From Cupriavidus yeoncheonensis (lineage in GTDB: Bacteria; Pseudomonadota; Gammaproteobacteria; Burkholderiales; Burkholderiaceae), in NCBI RefSeq assembly GCF_905397275.1, contig NZ_CAJPUY010000001.1, forward strand, positions 124,001 through 188,000: DNA of 64,000 bases, in the 5' to 3' direction. Positions 11,360 through 21,044 of the stretch are shown here, piece by piece. The notes beneath the pieces are model-generated. The model was given only the letters and a program-made list of their open reading frames with translations. It was not told where the DNA came from and searched no databases. A program made the translations under genes and the position numbers. Numbering within the stretch: position 1 is the stretch's first letter; each line of letters opens with the position of its first letter.

Positions 11360-12046
11360 ATGACTCAGGATGAACTCAAGGCGCTGGTGGCGCAAGCCGC
11401 GGCCGACTACGTGAAGCAGGAAGTCCCGGAGGGCGCGGTGCTTGGCGTCGGTACCGGTTCCACTGCCAATCTTTTCATTGACGCCGTGGCGGCGTTCAAG
11501 GAACGCTTCGCGGGTGCGGTATCCAGCTCAGAGGCCTCCACGCGTCGGCTGCAGCAGCATGGTTTCAAGGTGCTCGACCTGAACGAAGTCGACGATATCC
11601 CCGTTTATGTCGACGGTGCCGATGAGGTTGACGCCAGCGGTGCCATGATCAAGGGCGGCGGCGGCGCGCTGACGCGCGAGAAGATCGTGGCATCGGTCGC
11701 GGGCCGTTTCGTGTGCATCGCGGATGGCAGCAAGCTGGTGGAAACCATGGGCGCCTTCCCGTTGCCCGTCGAAGTGATTCCGATGGCACGCGCCGCGGTG
11801 GCGCGCCAGCTGGCCGCGCTCGGTGGCCAGCCGCGCCTGCGCATGAACAAGGACGGTGGCATCTACAAGACCGACAACGGCAATGTGATCCTGGATGTGG
11901 CCGGTCTGAAGATCAGCGACCCGCGCGGGCTGGAACAGTCCGTCAACCAGATCCCCGGCGTTGTGACGGTAGGTCTGTTTGCCCTGCGTGGCGCGAACGT
12001 GCTGCTGCTCGGCACGGGGGATGGCGTCCGGCGCACCGACTACTGA
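11360..12046 (+). CDS. rpiA: Ribose-5-phosphate isomerase A
   Basis: The 228-residue enzyme interconverts ribose-5-phosphate and ribulose-5-phosphate. It carries [13 protein letters not shown] (phosphate loop, about residue 30), VSSSEAST, the catalytic region YVDGADEVD near residue 85 and [12 protein letters not shown] near 100. It pairs head-to-head with tal, placing two non-oxidative pentose-phosphate enzymes under a common divergent control region. A strong terminator follows. Confidence 0.96.
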   Translation: MTQDELKALVAQAAADYVKQEVPEGAVLGVGTGSTANLFIDAVAAFKERFAGAVSSSEASTRRLQQHGFKVLDLNEVDDIPVYVDGADEVDASGAMIKGGGGALTREKIVASVAGRFVCIADGSKLVETMGAFPLPVEVIPMARAAVARQLAALGGQPRLRMNKDGGIYKTDNGNVILDVAGLKISDPRGLEQSVNQIPGVVTVGLFALRGANVLLLGTGDGVRRTDY

Positions 12047-12072
12047 GCCACCGGCGCGGGATGCGCCATGGC

Positions 12073-12106
12073 AAAAAGGGGTGCCGCCGGCACCCCTTTT
12101 CATTTT
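12073..12106. terminator. Bidirectional terminator between rpiA and yggX
   Basis: The perfect stem GGGGTGCC/GGCACCCC with a 3-base loop is flanked by AAAAA on the left and TTTTCATTTT on the right. It can end the plus-strand rpiA transcript and the minus-strand yggX transcript. Confidence 0.88.
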
Positions 12107-12120
12107 GCTGGCCGTGGAAC

Positions 12121-12393
12121 TCAGGCCTGCGGCGGAACGTAGCCCTGAGCCTGGTCCGCGCCTTCGCCGAAGAAGTACTTCTCCGTCTGCTTGAGCAGGT
12201 ACTGACGCGCGCGCGCGTCAGCCATGTTCAGGCGGTTCTCATTGATCAGCATGGTCTGGTGCTTGAGCCAGCCGGCCCAGGCTTCCTTCGAGACGCTCTG
12301 CCAGATCTTCTTGCCGAGTTCGCCGGGCAGGGGCGGGAGATCGAGCCCTTCGGCTTCCTTGTTCAGCTTGATGCAGTGGACCATGCGGGCCAT
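12121..12393 (-). CDS. yggX: Probable Fe(2+)-trafficking protein YggX
   Basis: The 90-residue cytoplasmic protein belongs to the YggX family, which protects iron-sulfur proteins from oxidation and is tied to iron movement. The family hallmarks are the conserved cysteine at residue 7 (MVHCIKL), the [13 protein letters not shown] stretch and the [18 protein letters not shown] helix. The start at 12393 has AAGGAG nearby; the in-frame ATG-like extension to 12432 does not. Confidence 0.93.
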   Translation of the reverse strand: MARMVHCIKLNKEAEGLDLPPLPGELGKKIWQSVSKEAWAGWLKHQTMLINENRLNMADARARQYLLKQTEKYFFGEGADQAQGYVPPQA

Positions 12394-12547
12394 GGGAACT
12401 CCTTGTGTATGTTGGCGGGAGCGGGGCGGCACAAAGCCATGCCGCGCGCCGTGCGCTCCCGATTGTGTGATTCAGTGGACGGCTGGTGCGCTATTGTAGC
12501 CAAGCAGGGCGTGGCGCCGCCGCCTGGCGGCATTGCCCCTACGGTGA

Positions 12548-13981
12548 CTACAGCTTTTTCATGAGCACCATCGACTTGCGCTGCCAGTTGTAGAGCTTGC
12601 GCTTGTCTTCGGGCAGGTCATCCACCGTGGCGTGGACGAAGCCGCGCTTGAGGAACCAGTGTTCCGTGCGCGTGGTGAGCACGAACAGCCGCTCCAGGCC
12701 CAGCGAGCGTGCGCGCCGTTCGATGCGCTTGAGCAGGCGCTCGCCGTCGCCGGTACCTTGTGCTTCGGACGATACCGTCAGGCAGGCCATCTCGCCCATG
12801 TTCTCGCGCGGGTAGTCGTACAGCGCGGCGCAACCGAACAGCACGCCATCGTGCTCGATCACCGAGAAGTTGGCGATGTCGCGCTCGATCAGGTGCCGGC
12901 CGCGCGGAACCAATGTGCCGTCCTGCTCGAGCGGAGCGATCAGCTGCAGGATGCCGCCGACATCATCCAGCGTGGCTTCACGCAGGCTTTCCAGGTCCGT
13001 GTCGGAGATCATGGTGCCGACGCCGTCGTGCAGGAACAGCTCCAGCAGCACCGAACCGTCCAGCGAATAGGGGATCAGGTGCGCGCGCGGCACGCCGCCC
13101 TTGAGCGCCTTGACCAGGTGCTGCAGGTAGTAGCCGATGTCGGGCGGCAGGTGGTTGTTCTGCAGGCGCTCCACGGCGGTGCGCAGCGACATCTCCTTCA
13201 TCAGCTTGCCGACCGGGTCGAGCACGCCCGGCACTTCGGTGATGAAGACGAGCTTGTCGGCCTTCAGCGCGGTGGCCGTGGCGCTGGCCACGTCTTCCAT
13301 GGACAGGTTGAAAGCCTGGCCCGTCGGCGAGAAACCCAGCGGCGAGAACAACACGATCTTGCCGTGCGACAGCGACATGCGCACCGATTCGCCGTCGATC
13401 TTGCGCACCAGGCCGGTGTGCTGGTAGTCCACGCCGTTGACGATGCCCACCGGCCGGGCCGTGACGAAGTTGCCCGAGATCACCGACAGCTGGGCGCCCG
13501 CCATCGGCGTGTTCGGCAGCCCCTGGCTGAAGGCCGCCTCGATATCCAGGCGCAGTTCGCCCGAGGCTTCCTTGGCGCATTCCAGCGCGGCGTTGTCGGT
13601 GATGCGCACGCCATCGGCGAACTGGGACTCCACATGGCGCAGCCCCAGCTGCTCTTCCACCTGCGGGCGCGAGCCGTGTACCAGCACGATCTGCATGCCC
13701 ATGGCATGCAGCAGTGCCACATCGTTGACCAGCGCGTTGAGCACGCCAGCCTTGACCAGTTCGCCACCGAAGGCGATCACGAAGGTCTTGCCGCGGAACG
13801 CGTGGATGTAGGGCGCGACCGTGCGCAGCCAGTCGACGAACTGCTGGTGGTCCGGCGCGCCGCGCTCGACGGCCTCGGTCTGGGGCGCGCCCGTGGCGGG
13901 CTGCGATTCGGTGGCAGGCTGGGGCTCGGCCGGCTCGGAAGGAGCCGGTGCCTGCGGTGGCGTGTCGGTTCTGGCATTCAT
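12548..13981 (-). CDS. argA: Amino-acid N-acetyltransferase (N-acetylglutamate synthase)
   Basis: ArgA acetylates glutamate with acetyl-CoA, the first step of arginine synthesis, and is normally inhibited by arginine. The 477 residues hold an amino-acid-kinase-like domain (about 60-320, with FVIAFGGELVK and VLVHGSRPQVEEQLG) and a C-terminal GNAT acetyltransferase domain (about 340-477). The first 50 residues are Pro/Ala/Glu-rich and have no fold I recognise. The start codon at 13981 lies only 7 bases from a palindromic -10 element shared with hrpA, so the mRNA may be leaderless or nearly so. Confidence 0.94.
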   Translation of the reverse strand: MNARTDTPPQAPAPSEPAEPQPATESQPATGAPQTEAVERGAPDHQQFVDWLRTVAPYIHAFRGKTFVIAFGGELVKAGVLNALVNDVALLHAMGMQIVLVHGSRPQVEEQLGLRHVESQFADGVRITDNAALECAKEASGELRLDIEAAFSQGLPNTPMAGAQLSVISGNFVTARPVGIVNGVDYQHTGLVRKIDGESVRMSLSHGKIVLFSPLGFSPTGQAFNLSMEDVASATATALKADKLVFITEVPGVLDPVGKLMKEMSLRTAVERLQNNHLPPDIGYYLQHLVKALKGGVPRAHLIPYSLDGSVLLELFLHDGVGTMISDTDLESLREATLDDVGGILQLIAPLEQDGTLVPRGRHLIERDIANFSVIEHDGVLFGCAALYDYPRENMGEMACLTVSSEAQGTGDGERLLKRIERRARSLGLERLFVLTTRTEHWFLKRGFVHATVDDLPEDKRKLYNWQRKSMVLMKKL

Positions 13982-13986
13982 GCCGC

Positions 13987-13998
13987 GGATTATAATCC
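13987..13998. promoter_or_regulatory. Palindromic -10 shared by argA and hrpA
   Basis: The 12-base perfect palindrome GGATTATAATCC contains TATAAT on both strands (13991-13996 plus, 13994-13989 minus). It lies in a 23-base gap between the two start codons (13981 and 14005). Initiation about 7 bases downstream on either strand falls at or within two bases of the ATG. The -35 candidates are weak, with TTGTTC at 14016-14011 the better one. Confidence 0.5.
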
Positions 13999-14004
13999 CG
14001 GCCA

Positions 14005-17000
14005 ATGTCAGAACAACGTCCCGCCAAGCCTTCTTCGCCACGCCAGCCAGCCGCTGGCGCCCGGCCAGCCCTCCGAACCGACGGCCGCCCCGAGCAGCGC
14101 CCGCCATCCCGCCCCGGCCCGCGGCCCGAGACCGCGTCCGGCGGCGAGGCGCAGGCCGGGCGCCGGCGCGCGCCCGGTACGCCCCGAGCGCCGCGCCAGG
14201 CCAACCCGCTGCCGCCCATCACGTTTCCCGAAGCGCTGCCCGTCTCGGCCCGCCGCGACGAGATCGCGGCCGCGCTGCAGGCCAATCAGGTCGTCATCGT
14301 GTCCGGCGAGACGGGTTCGGGCAAGACCACGCAGCTGCCCAAGATCTGCCTGTCGATCGGGCGCGGGCCCGGGCGCGAAGGCGGCGGCCTGATCGGCCAC
14401 ACCCAGCCGCGGCGCATTGCCGCCACTTCGACGGCCAAGCGCATTGCGCAGGAGCTGGGTTCGCCGGTGGGCGAGCACGTGGGCTACCAGGTGCGCTTCA
14501 ATGACGCGCTCTCGGCAGGCGCCTCGGTCAAGCTGATGACCGACGGCATCTTGCTGGCCGAAACGCAGAATGATCCGCTGCTGCGCGCGTACGACACCAT
14601 CATCATCGACGAGGCGCACGAACGCAGCCTGAACATCGACTTCCTGATCGGCTACCTGAGGCAGATCCTGCCGAAGCGCCCCGATCTCAAGGTCATCATC
14701 ACGTCGGCGACCATCGACGCGCAGCGCTTCGCGACGCATTTTTCGGTCAATGGCAAGCCGGCCCCCGTCATCGAGGTAAGCGGGCGGCTGTACCCGGTGG
14801 AAATCCGCTACCGGCCGATCCGGCAGGATGCACCTGCCGACAGCCCGCCGAAGAGCGCCCAGGCCCGCGAGCGCGACCTGTACGACGGCATCGTCGATGC
14901 GGTAGACGAGCTGTCCCGCCTGGGCCCCGGCGACGTGCTGGTGTTCCTGCCGGGCGAGCGCGAGATCCGCGAGGCCGCCGAGGCGCTGCGCAAGCATCAT
15001 CCGCCGCACACGGAAATCCTGCCGCTGTTCGCGCGCCTGTCGGTGCAGGAGCAGGAGCGCGTGTTCAAGCCGTCCAATGCGCGCCGCATCGTGCTGGCGA
15101 CCAACGTCGCGGAGACGTCGCTGACGGTGCCGGGCATCCGCTACGTGGTGGATACGGGGCTCGCGCGCGTCAAGCGCTATTCCTATCGCAACAAGGTCGA
15201 ACAGCTTCAGATCGAGTCGATTTCGCAGGCTGCCGCCAACCAGCGCGCCGGCCGCTGCGGTCGCGTGGCCGATGGGGTTTGCATCCGGCTCTATGAGGAA
15301 TCGGATTTCGTCGGCCGCGTGCGCTTCACGGATCCGGAGATCCTGCGTTCCTCGCTGGCCGCGGTGATCCTGCGCATGAAGGCGCTGCGGCTGACGGATA
15401 TCGAAGCGTTCCCGTTCATCGAGCCGCCGCTGGGCCGGGCTGTCGCCGACGGCTACCAGTTGCTGCAGGAACTCGGCGCGGTGGACGATGCCAACCAGCT
15501 CACCGGGACCGGGCGCCAGCTCGCCAAGTTGCCGCTGGACCCGCGCGTGGCGCGCATGATCCTGGCCGCGCGCGAGCAGCACTGCCTGCGCGAGGTGCTG
15601 GTCATTGCCAGCGCGCTGTCGGTGCAGGACCCGCGCGAGCGTCCGCAGGAAGCGCAGGAGGCGGCCGACCAGGCCCACCGCAAGTTCATGGACGAGAAGT
15701 CCGAGTTCCTGGGCTGGGTCCGGCTGTGGAAATGGTTCGAAGAGGCCGTGGCGCACAAGAAATCCAACCGGCAGCTGCAGGACCTGTGCCGCGCGAGCTT
15801 CCTGTCGCATGTGCGGTTGCGCGAGTGGCGCGACGTGCATTCGCAGTTGCTGACCACGGTGACCGAGCAAGGCTGGCGCCTGAACGACAGCGAGCCGACC
15901 TATGAACAGCTGCACAAGGCGTTGCTGACCGGCCTGCTCGGCAACGTCGGCTGCCGGATCGAGGATAGCGACGGCAAGGGGCGCGAGTACCTTGGCGCAC
16001 GCGGCATCAAGTTCCACCTGTGGCCGGGTTCGCTGATTGCGCGCAAGGTGGGCCGCTGGGTCATGGCGGCCGAACTGGTCGAGACCAGCCGGCTGTTCGC
16101 GCGCACGCTCGCGCGCATCGAGCCGGAGTGGCTGGAACAGGTCGGGCGCCACTTGCTCAAGGTGAGCTGGAGCGACCCGCACTGGGAAAAGAAAGCCGGG
16201 CAGGTGCTGGCGCTGGAGCGCGCCACGCTGTACGGGCTGGTGGTGTACCAGCACCGCCGCGTGCACTACGGGCCGATGAACCCCAAGGAAGCGCGCGAGA
16301 TATTTATCCGCCGCGGCCTGGTCGAGGGCGAGTTCGACACGCGACTGCCGTTCTATGCGCACAACCAGCGGCTCGTGCGCGAGATCGAGAACCTCGAACA
16401 CAAGTCCCGCCGCCAGGACGTACTGGTCGATGACGAGCTGATCTACGCGTTCTATGACCGCGCAATTCCGGCCGATATCTGCCAGCAGACGACATTCGAG
16501 CAGTGGTACCAGGCCGACAGCGCAAAGGACCGCAAGCTGCTCTACCTCAACCGCGAGGAGCTGATGCGGCACGAGGCGGCCGGCATCACCACGGACCTGT
16601 TCCCCAAGACCCTGTCCGTGGCCGGCGTCGACATGGGCCTGACCTATCATTTCGAACCCGGCAGCCACCGCGACGGCGTCACGCTGGCCGTGCCGCTCTA
16701 CGCGCTCAACCAGTTGCGCCCGGAGCGGGCGGAGTGGCTGGTGCCGGGCATGATCAAGGAAAAGGTCCACCTGCTGCTCAAGTCGCTGCCGCAGAAGCTG
16801 CGCCGCCACTGCGTGCCGCTGCCGGACTATGCTGCCAGCTTCGTGATGCGGCATCCGTTTGGCGAAGGCGAACTGATCGACGTACTGATCGCGGACATCC
16901 GCGAACAGACCGGTACGGTGGTGAGGCGTGCCGATTTCAAGCCGGAAACGCTGTCCGCGCACCACTTCATGAATTTCAAGGTGGTCGACGAACACGGCCG

Positions 17001-17976
17001 CCAGCTCGACATGGGGCGCAACCTGGCGCAGTTGCGCGCGGAACTCGGCGGCCAGGCGCAGCAGTCGTTCCAGAACATTGCGGCGCGCGACGTGCCGGCA
17101 GCCGAGGCGGGCCAGTATGAGGGTTTGACGTCCTGGTCATTCGGTGAACTGCCCGATCTGCTGGAAATCCGCAAGGGCAGCCAGACGCTGTTCGGCTACC
17201 CGGCACTGGTCGACAAGGGCACGCATTGCGACGTGGAAGTCTTCGACGATCCGCAGGAGGCCGAGCGCATCCACCATGCGGGCCTGCGCCGGCTGTTCGC
17301 GCTGCAGTTGCGCGAACCGGTCAAGTTCATCGAGAAGAACATCCCTGGCCTGCAGCAGATGGCCATGCAGTACATGACCCTGGGCACGCAGGAGATGCTG
17401 CGCGAGCAGATCGTGTTGCTGGCGCTCGAGCGTGCCTGCCTGCAGGCGCCGCTGCCGCGCAACGACGCCGAGTTCAGCGTCCGCAAGGACGAGGGGCGGG
17501 CCAGGCTGTCGCTGCTGGCGCAGGAGATCGCGCGGCTGGCGGGCACCATCCTGGCCGAGTACGCGGGTCTGCCGCGCAAGCTGCTGCAGGCGAAATCTTT
17601 CGGCACGGCCTATGCCGATATGGAAGGGCAACTGGGCCGGCTGGTGGGCAAGCAGTTTCTCATCGATACGCCGTACGCCCAACTCGTGCATTTCCCGCGC
17701 TACCTGAAGGGCATCGCCATGCGCGTGGACAAGCTCAAGGGCGACCCGGCGCGCGATACGCAGCGCATGCAGGAGATGGCGCCGCTGCTGCAGCAGTGGC
17801 AGCGCGCGGAGAAGCAACTGCGGACGCAGGGCAAGGGGGCGGCGGACGCCAGGCTGGATGAGTTCCGATGGATGCTAGAAGAATTGCGCATCGCACTATT
17901 TGCCCAGGAACTTCGCACGCCGGTGCCGATGTCCATCAAGCGCCTGCAGAAGGTCTGGGAAGCCATGCAGCGATAA
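14005..17976 (+). CDS. hrpA: ATP-dependent RNA helicase HrpA (DEAH box)
   Basis: HrpA is a large DEAH-box 3'-5' RNA helicase involved in mRNA processing and in resolving stalled ribosomes. The 1323 residues match the long proteobacterial form. Walker A GETGSGKT is at 101-108, followed by DEAHERSLN, the SAT motif in ITSATID, and motif VI QRAGRCGR. After the helicase core come the HA2 and OB regions and the long C-terminal domain (DUF3418). The first 70 residues form a Pro/Arg/Ala-rich extension. Its start is 9 bases after the palindromic -10, and no Shine-Dalgarno is visible. Confidence 0.95.
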   Translation: MSEQRPAKPSSPRQPAAGARPALRTDGRPEQRPPSRPGPRPETASGGEAQAGRRRAPGTPRAPRQANPLPPITFPEALPVSARRDEIAAALQANQVVIVSGETGSGKTTQLPKICLSIGRGPGREGGGLIGHTQPRRIAATSTAKRIAQELGSPVGEHVGYQVRFNDALSAGASVKLMTDGILLAETQNDPLLRAYDTIIIDEAHERSLNIDFLIGYLRQILPKRPDLKVIITSATIDAQRFATHFSVNGKPAPVIEVSGRLYPVEIRYRPIRQDAPADSPPKSAQARERDLYDGIVDAVDELSRLGPGDVLVFLPGEREIREAAEALRKHHPPHTEILPLFARLSVQEQERVFKPSNARRIVLATNVAETSLTVPGIRYVVDTGLARVKRYSYRNKVEQLQIESISQAAANQRAGRCGRVADGVCIRLYEESDFVGRVRFTDPEILRSSLAAVILRMKALRLTDIEAFPFIEPPLGRAVADGYQLLQELGAVDDANQLTGTGRQLAKLPLDPRVARMILAAREQHCLREVLVIASALSVQDPRERPQEAQEAADQAHRKFMDEKSEFLGWVRLWKWFEEAVAHKKSNRQLQDLCRASFLSHVRLREWRDVHSQLLTTVTEQGWRLNDSEPTYEQLHKALLTGLLGNVGCRIEDSDGKGREYLGARGIKFHLWPGSLIARKVGRWVMAAELVETSRLFARTLARIEPEWLEQVGRHLLKVSWSDPHWEKKAGQVLALERATLYGLVVYQHRRVHYGPMNPKEAREIFIRRGLVEGEFDTRLPFYAHNQRLVREIENLEHKSRRQDVLVDDELIYAFYDRAIPADICQQTTFEQWYQADSAKDRKLLYLNREELMRHEAAGITTDLFPKTLSVAGVDMGLTYHFEPGSHRDGVTLAVPLYALNQLRPERAEWLVPGMIKEKVHLLLKSLPQKLRRHCVPLPDYAASFVMRHPFGEGELIDVLIADIREQTGTVVRRADFKPETLSAHHFMNFKVVDEHGRQLDMGRNLAQLRAELGGQAQQSFQNIAARDVPAAEAGQYEGLTSWSFGELPDLLEIRKGSQTLFGYPALVDKGTHCDVEVFDDPQEAERIHHAGLRRLFALQLREPVKFIEKNIPGLQQMAMQYMTLGTQEMLREQIVLLALERACLQAPLPRNDAEFSVRKDEGRARLSLLAQEIARLAGTILAEYAGLPRKLLQAKSFGTAYADMEGQLGRLVGKQFLIDTPYAQLVHFPRYLKGIAMRVDKLKGDPARDTQRMQEMAPLLQQWQRAEKQLRTQGKGAADARLDEFRWMLEELRIALFAQELRTPVPMSIKRLQKVWEAMQR

Positions 17977-18124
17977 ATGGCGGCCTTGCCGGGCGATTGA
18001 GACCGAAAGCGCCAGAGATGTGTAACCAATTGTGAAAGTCTTGTCCGCGATCAGTTGGGCGGTCATCTTGGCGCCCCTGCGAAACGTTAGAATGTGCGAT
18101 TCCGCCCTTTGATTGACTGGACTT

Positions 18125-19111
18125 ATGCTCGTGTTGCGTCGTGTTGTTGCTGGTGTGTTGACGGTCGGCTCTCTCGCCCTGGGGCTGATGGCGTCGCCGG
18201 CCTCGGCGGAAGTCGTGGTGGTGCTTAATTCGGGTGATGCAACCGTCACGCTGATCGACAAGGACACACAGAAGGTGCTGGAAACCTTCCCGGTCGGCAA
18301 GGAGCCCCATCACCTGATCGCCACGCCGGACGAAAAGTCGCTGATCGTGGCGAATGCCGTGGGCAATGACCTGGTCTTCCTCGACCCGGTGACCGGCAAG
18401 GTCCAGCAGCGCGTGCCCGGCATCGACGATCCCTACCAGGTCGGTTTTTCGCCGGACCAAAAGTGGTTCATCACCACCGGCAACCGGCTCGACCGTGTCG
18501 ACCTCTACCGCTGGGACGGCAAGGCTCTGAAGATGGCCAAGCAGTTTCCGCTGGCCAAGACGCCCAGCCATATCGCCTACACCGCCGACAGCCGTATTGC
18601 ATTCATTACGCTGCAGGATTCCAATGAGGTGGTGGCCATCGACCTGGCCACGCAGAACGTGATGTGGCGCATGGACGCGGGCTCGGCACCGGCGGGTATC
18701 TGGGTCACGCCTGACCAGCGCTACCTGCTGGTCGGCATGACGGGCGCCGACTACGTGGCCGTGATCGACTGGCGCACCCGTACCATAGTGAAGCAGATCC
18801 AGACCGGCAAGGGCGCGCACAATTTCCGCGCGGTGGGCGACAAGCGCCACCTGTTCCTGAGCAACCGCGTGACCGGCAGCATCAGCATCATCGACCAGCA
18901 GACCCTGACCAAGGTGGGCGACATTACCGGCCTGCCGCCGGGTCCGGACGATATGGAGCTGACCGCCGATGGCAAGACGCTGTGGGTGACGTTCCGCTGG
19001 GCACGTGCGGTCGGCCTGATCGACGTGGCCAATCGCAAGCTGGTCAAGACCATCCGTGTAGGCCGTTCGCCCCACGGAATCTATTTCCGCACCCGGGCGC
19101 CGCTTTACTGA
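18125..19111 (+). CDS. Secreted YVTN-type beta-propeller repeat protein
   Basis: The 328-residue protein starts with a clear signal peptide (residues 1-27, ending ASPASA) and then repeats a roughly 40-residue blade of the YVTN/lactonase-like type: recurring VIDxxT..V, P.GI.VTPD and lVgM. patterns. Such propellers act as periplasmic binding or redox-partner scaffolds; no catalytic residues can be named. The ATG at 18125 is preferred over a TTG at 18113. It is followed after 23 bases by a deacetylase gene, so the two are probably co-transcribed. Specific role unknown. Confidence 0.8.
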   Translation: MLVLRRVVAGVLTVGSLALGLMASPASAEVVVVLNSGDATVTLIDKDTQKVLETFPVGKEPHHLIATPDEKSLIVANAVGNDLVFLDPVTGKVQQRVPGIDDPYQVGFSPDQKWFITTGNRLDRVDLYRWDGKALKMAKQFPLAKTPSHIAYTADSRIAFITLQDSNEVVAIDLATQNVMWRMDAGSAPAGIWVTPDQRYLLVGMTGADYVAVIDWRTRTIVKQIQTGKGAHNFRAVGDKRHLFLSNRVTGSISIIDQQTLTKVGDITGLPPGPDDMELTADGKTLWVTFRWARAVGLIDVANRKLVKTIRVGRSPHGIYFRTRAPLY

Positions 19112-19134
19112 CGTCGACAGGGCAGGGAAGGATC

Positions 19135-19980
19135 ATGCGCAAATCCGTCGCGCCTCGCTTGAAATCGCTGCTGGCCGCCCTGGCTGCCACGGTCGCGCCA
19201 CTGACGGGGCTGCACGCGGCTGACGCGGCTGCGCCGGCCGGAAAGGCCTGCCCGGCGGGAACGCTGTATCTCACATTCGATACGGGCAGCATGAGCCAGG
19301 CCCAGCTGATCGCCGATACACTGCGCCGCCACCATATCAAGGCCACGTTCTTCCTGGCCAACGAGCCGACCGTCAACAAGGACAGCTCGCTCGAGCCCGG
19401 CTGGGCACCATATTGGAAGTTGCTGGCGGCGGACGGCCATGCCTTTGGCACGCATACCTACGACCACGTCTACCTGCGCAGCGTACGCGACGGCAAGGTG
19501 ACCATGCGCCCGCAATTCGGGGCGCAGGCCGGCAAGGACGTGAGCATGGACGCCGACGGCTTTTGCCGCGAACTGCAACGCAGCGCGCAGGCGCTGCGCG
19601 GCATGACTGGCGTCGACATGGTGCCGCTGTGGCGCGCGCCGGGCGGGCGCACCGCTGCGCAAACGCTGCAGTGGGCCGAGCAATGCGGTTTCCGGCATGT
19701 AGGCTGGGCGCCGGCCGGATTCCTGGGCGACGAGTTGTCGTCGGAGCGTTACCCGAACCAGGCGCTGCTGGCCCGCGCGCTGCGTGACCTGCACGATGGC
19801 GACATCGCTATGGCGCATCTCGGCATCTGGTCGCGCAAGGACCCATGGGCGCCCGGCGTGCTGGAGCCGCTGATTTCCGGGCTGGAGCGCAAGGGCTTCT
19901 GCTTTGCCACGCTGCGCGAACATCCGGCTTACCGGGACTGGATCGCGACGGCCGGGCAGCGCAAGGAGGGCAAGCGCTGA
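19135..19980 (+). CDS. Exported polysaccharide deacetylase-like protein
   Basis: The 281-residue protein has a signal peptide (residues 1-28, ending GLHA) and a NodB-type domain. Motif 1 reads TFDTG at 47-51: the catalytic Asp49 is kept, but the usual second Asp, a metal ligand, is Thr50. Motif 2 (H107-x3-H111) and motif 3 (R167-APGGR) are intact. It probably acts on a cell-envelope glycan or exported polysaccharide; the altered motif leaves its metal use open. GGGAAGG precedes the ATG. Its stop overlaps the start of the next gene (TGATG). Confidence 0.82.
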   Translation: MRKSVAPRLKSLLAALAATVAPLTGLHAADAAAPAGKACPAGTLYLTFDTGSMSQAQLIADTLRRHHIKATFFLANEPTVNKDSSLEPGWAPYWKLLAADGHAFGTHTYDHVYLRSVRDGKVTMRPQFGAQAGKDVSMDADGFCRELQRSAQALRGMTGVDMVPLWRAPGGRTAAQTLQWAEQCGFRHVGWAPAGFLGDELSSERYPNQALLARALRDLHDGDIAMAHLGIWSRKDPWAPGVLEPLISGLERKGFCFATLREHPAYRDWIATAGQRKEGKR

Positions 19981-20954
19981 TGCTTGAGACGCTCAACGGC
20001 TGGATTGCACAGTTGGAAGGCACGCTGTTCCAGGACGTGGTCCTGCCGGCGGTCTACAACCTGGGCTTCGGCGGCTACGCGGAAGACGCGTTCACCGGCA
20101 CCGAGTGGCTGCTGGTGGGCCTGGTGCAGATTGCCGTGATGGTGCTGATCCTGGGGCCGCTGGAAAAGCTGCGCCCGGTCGAGCCGGTCACGGATCGCGC
20201 CGGTGTCCGCACGGACATCTTCTATACCCTGATCCATCGGCTCGGACTGTTCCGGCTGGCGATGTTCTTCGTGCTGGCGCCGCTGACCGATGCGCTGGAA
20301 GGGCACCTGCGGATGTTCGGCTGGCAGCGCGTGAACGTGGAAGACTGGTGGCCGGCCGTGACGTCGATCCCGCTGGTCAGCTTCTTCCTGTACCTGCTGT
20401 TGTTCGACCTGCTCGACTACTGGTACCACCGCCTGTCGCACACCTACCGCTGGTGGTGGAGCCTGCATTCAGTGCACCACAGCCAGCGCCAGATGACGCT
20501 GTGGAGCGACAACCGCAATCACCTGCTCGACGACATGCTGCGCGACCTCGTGTTTGCCGTCGCCGCCATTGCCGTCGGGGTGGAGCCGTCCCAGTACGTG
20601 CTGCTGGTCGCGCTGTCGCAGTTGCTGCAAAGCCTGCAGCACGCTAACCTGCGGCTGCATTTCGGCGCGATCGGCGAACGCCTGCTGATCTCCCCGCGAT
20701 TCCACCGCACGCACCACGCCGTCGGGCTCGGGCATGAAGCGGCTGGCGTGCCGGCGCGCCTCGGTGGTTGCAACTATGGCGTGATCTTCCCGTGGTGGGA
20801 CATGCTGTTCGGCACGGCGGTCTTCACGCCGGCCTACCATCCCACCGGCATCCGCGACCAGATGCCGCCGCCGGCGGGCAAGGGCCGCGACTATGGCGCG
20901 GGACTGCTGGCCCAGCAGTGGTACGGCATCAAGCGCCTGCTGCGCCTCGGCTGA
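19980..20954 (+). CDS. Membrane sterol desaturase / fatty acid hydroxylase family protein
   Basis: The 324-residue integral membrane di-iron protein has several hydrophobic segments (about 42-60, 85-103, 130-150) and the three histidine clusters of the family: H150-x3-H154, H163-x2-H166-H167 and H242-x2-H245-H246. Members hydroxylate or desaturate lipids. The substrate cannot be read here; bacterial members act on fatty acids, hopanoids or carotenoids. It is translationally coupled to the deacetylase through the TGATG overlap, so the pair may modify the same envelope component. Confidence 0.88.
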   Translation: MLETLNGWIAQLEGTLFQDVVLPAVYNLGFGGYAEDAFTGTEWLLVGLVQIAVMVLILGPLEKLRPVEPVTDRAGVRTDIFYTLIHRLGLFRLAMFFVLAPLTDALEGHLRMFGWQRVNVEDWWPAVTSIPLVSFFLYLLLFDLLDYWYHRLSHTYRWWWSLHSVHHSQRQMTLWSDNRNHLLDDMLRDLVFAVAAIAVGVEPSQYVLLVALSQLLQSLQHANLRLHFGAIGERLLISPRFHRTHHAVGLGHEAAGVPARLGGCNYGVIFPWWDMLFGTAVFTPAYHPTGIRDQMPPPAGKGRDYGAGLLAQQWYGIKRLLRLG

Positions 20955-21044
20955 ACCGACACGTCGCGATCTGGCGGCGTATGCTAGTGTTTCGGTGCGC
21001 GTGCATTTACCGGCGCATTGCACTGTTCCATTCTGACATCCTGC

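Noticed and set aside
14008-16995. A 995-codon open frame on the minus strand opposite hrpA
   Set aside because: It exists because codon use in hrpA at high GC rarely creates stops on the opposite strand. The translation is His/Arg/Leu-rich with no recognisable domain, and hrpA is certain.
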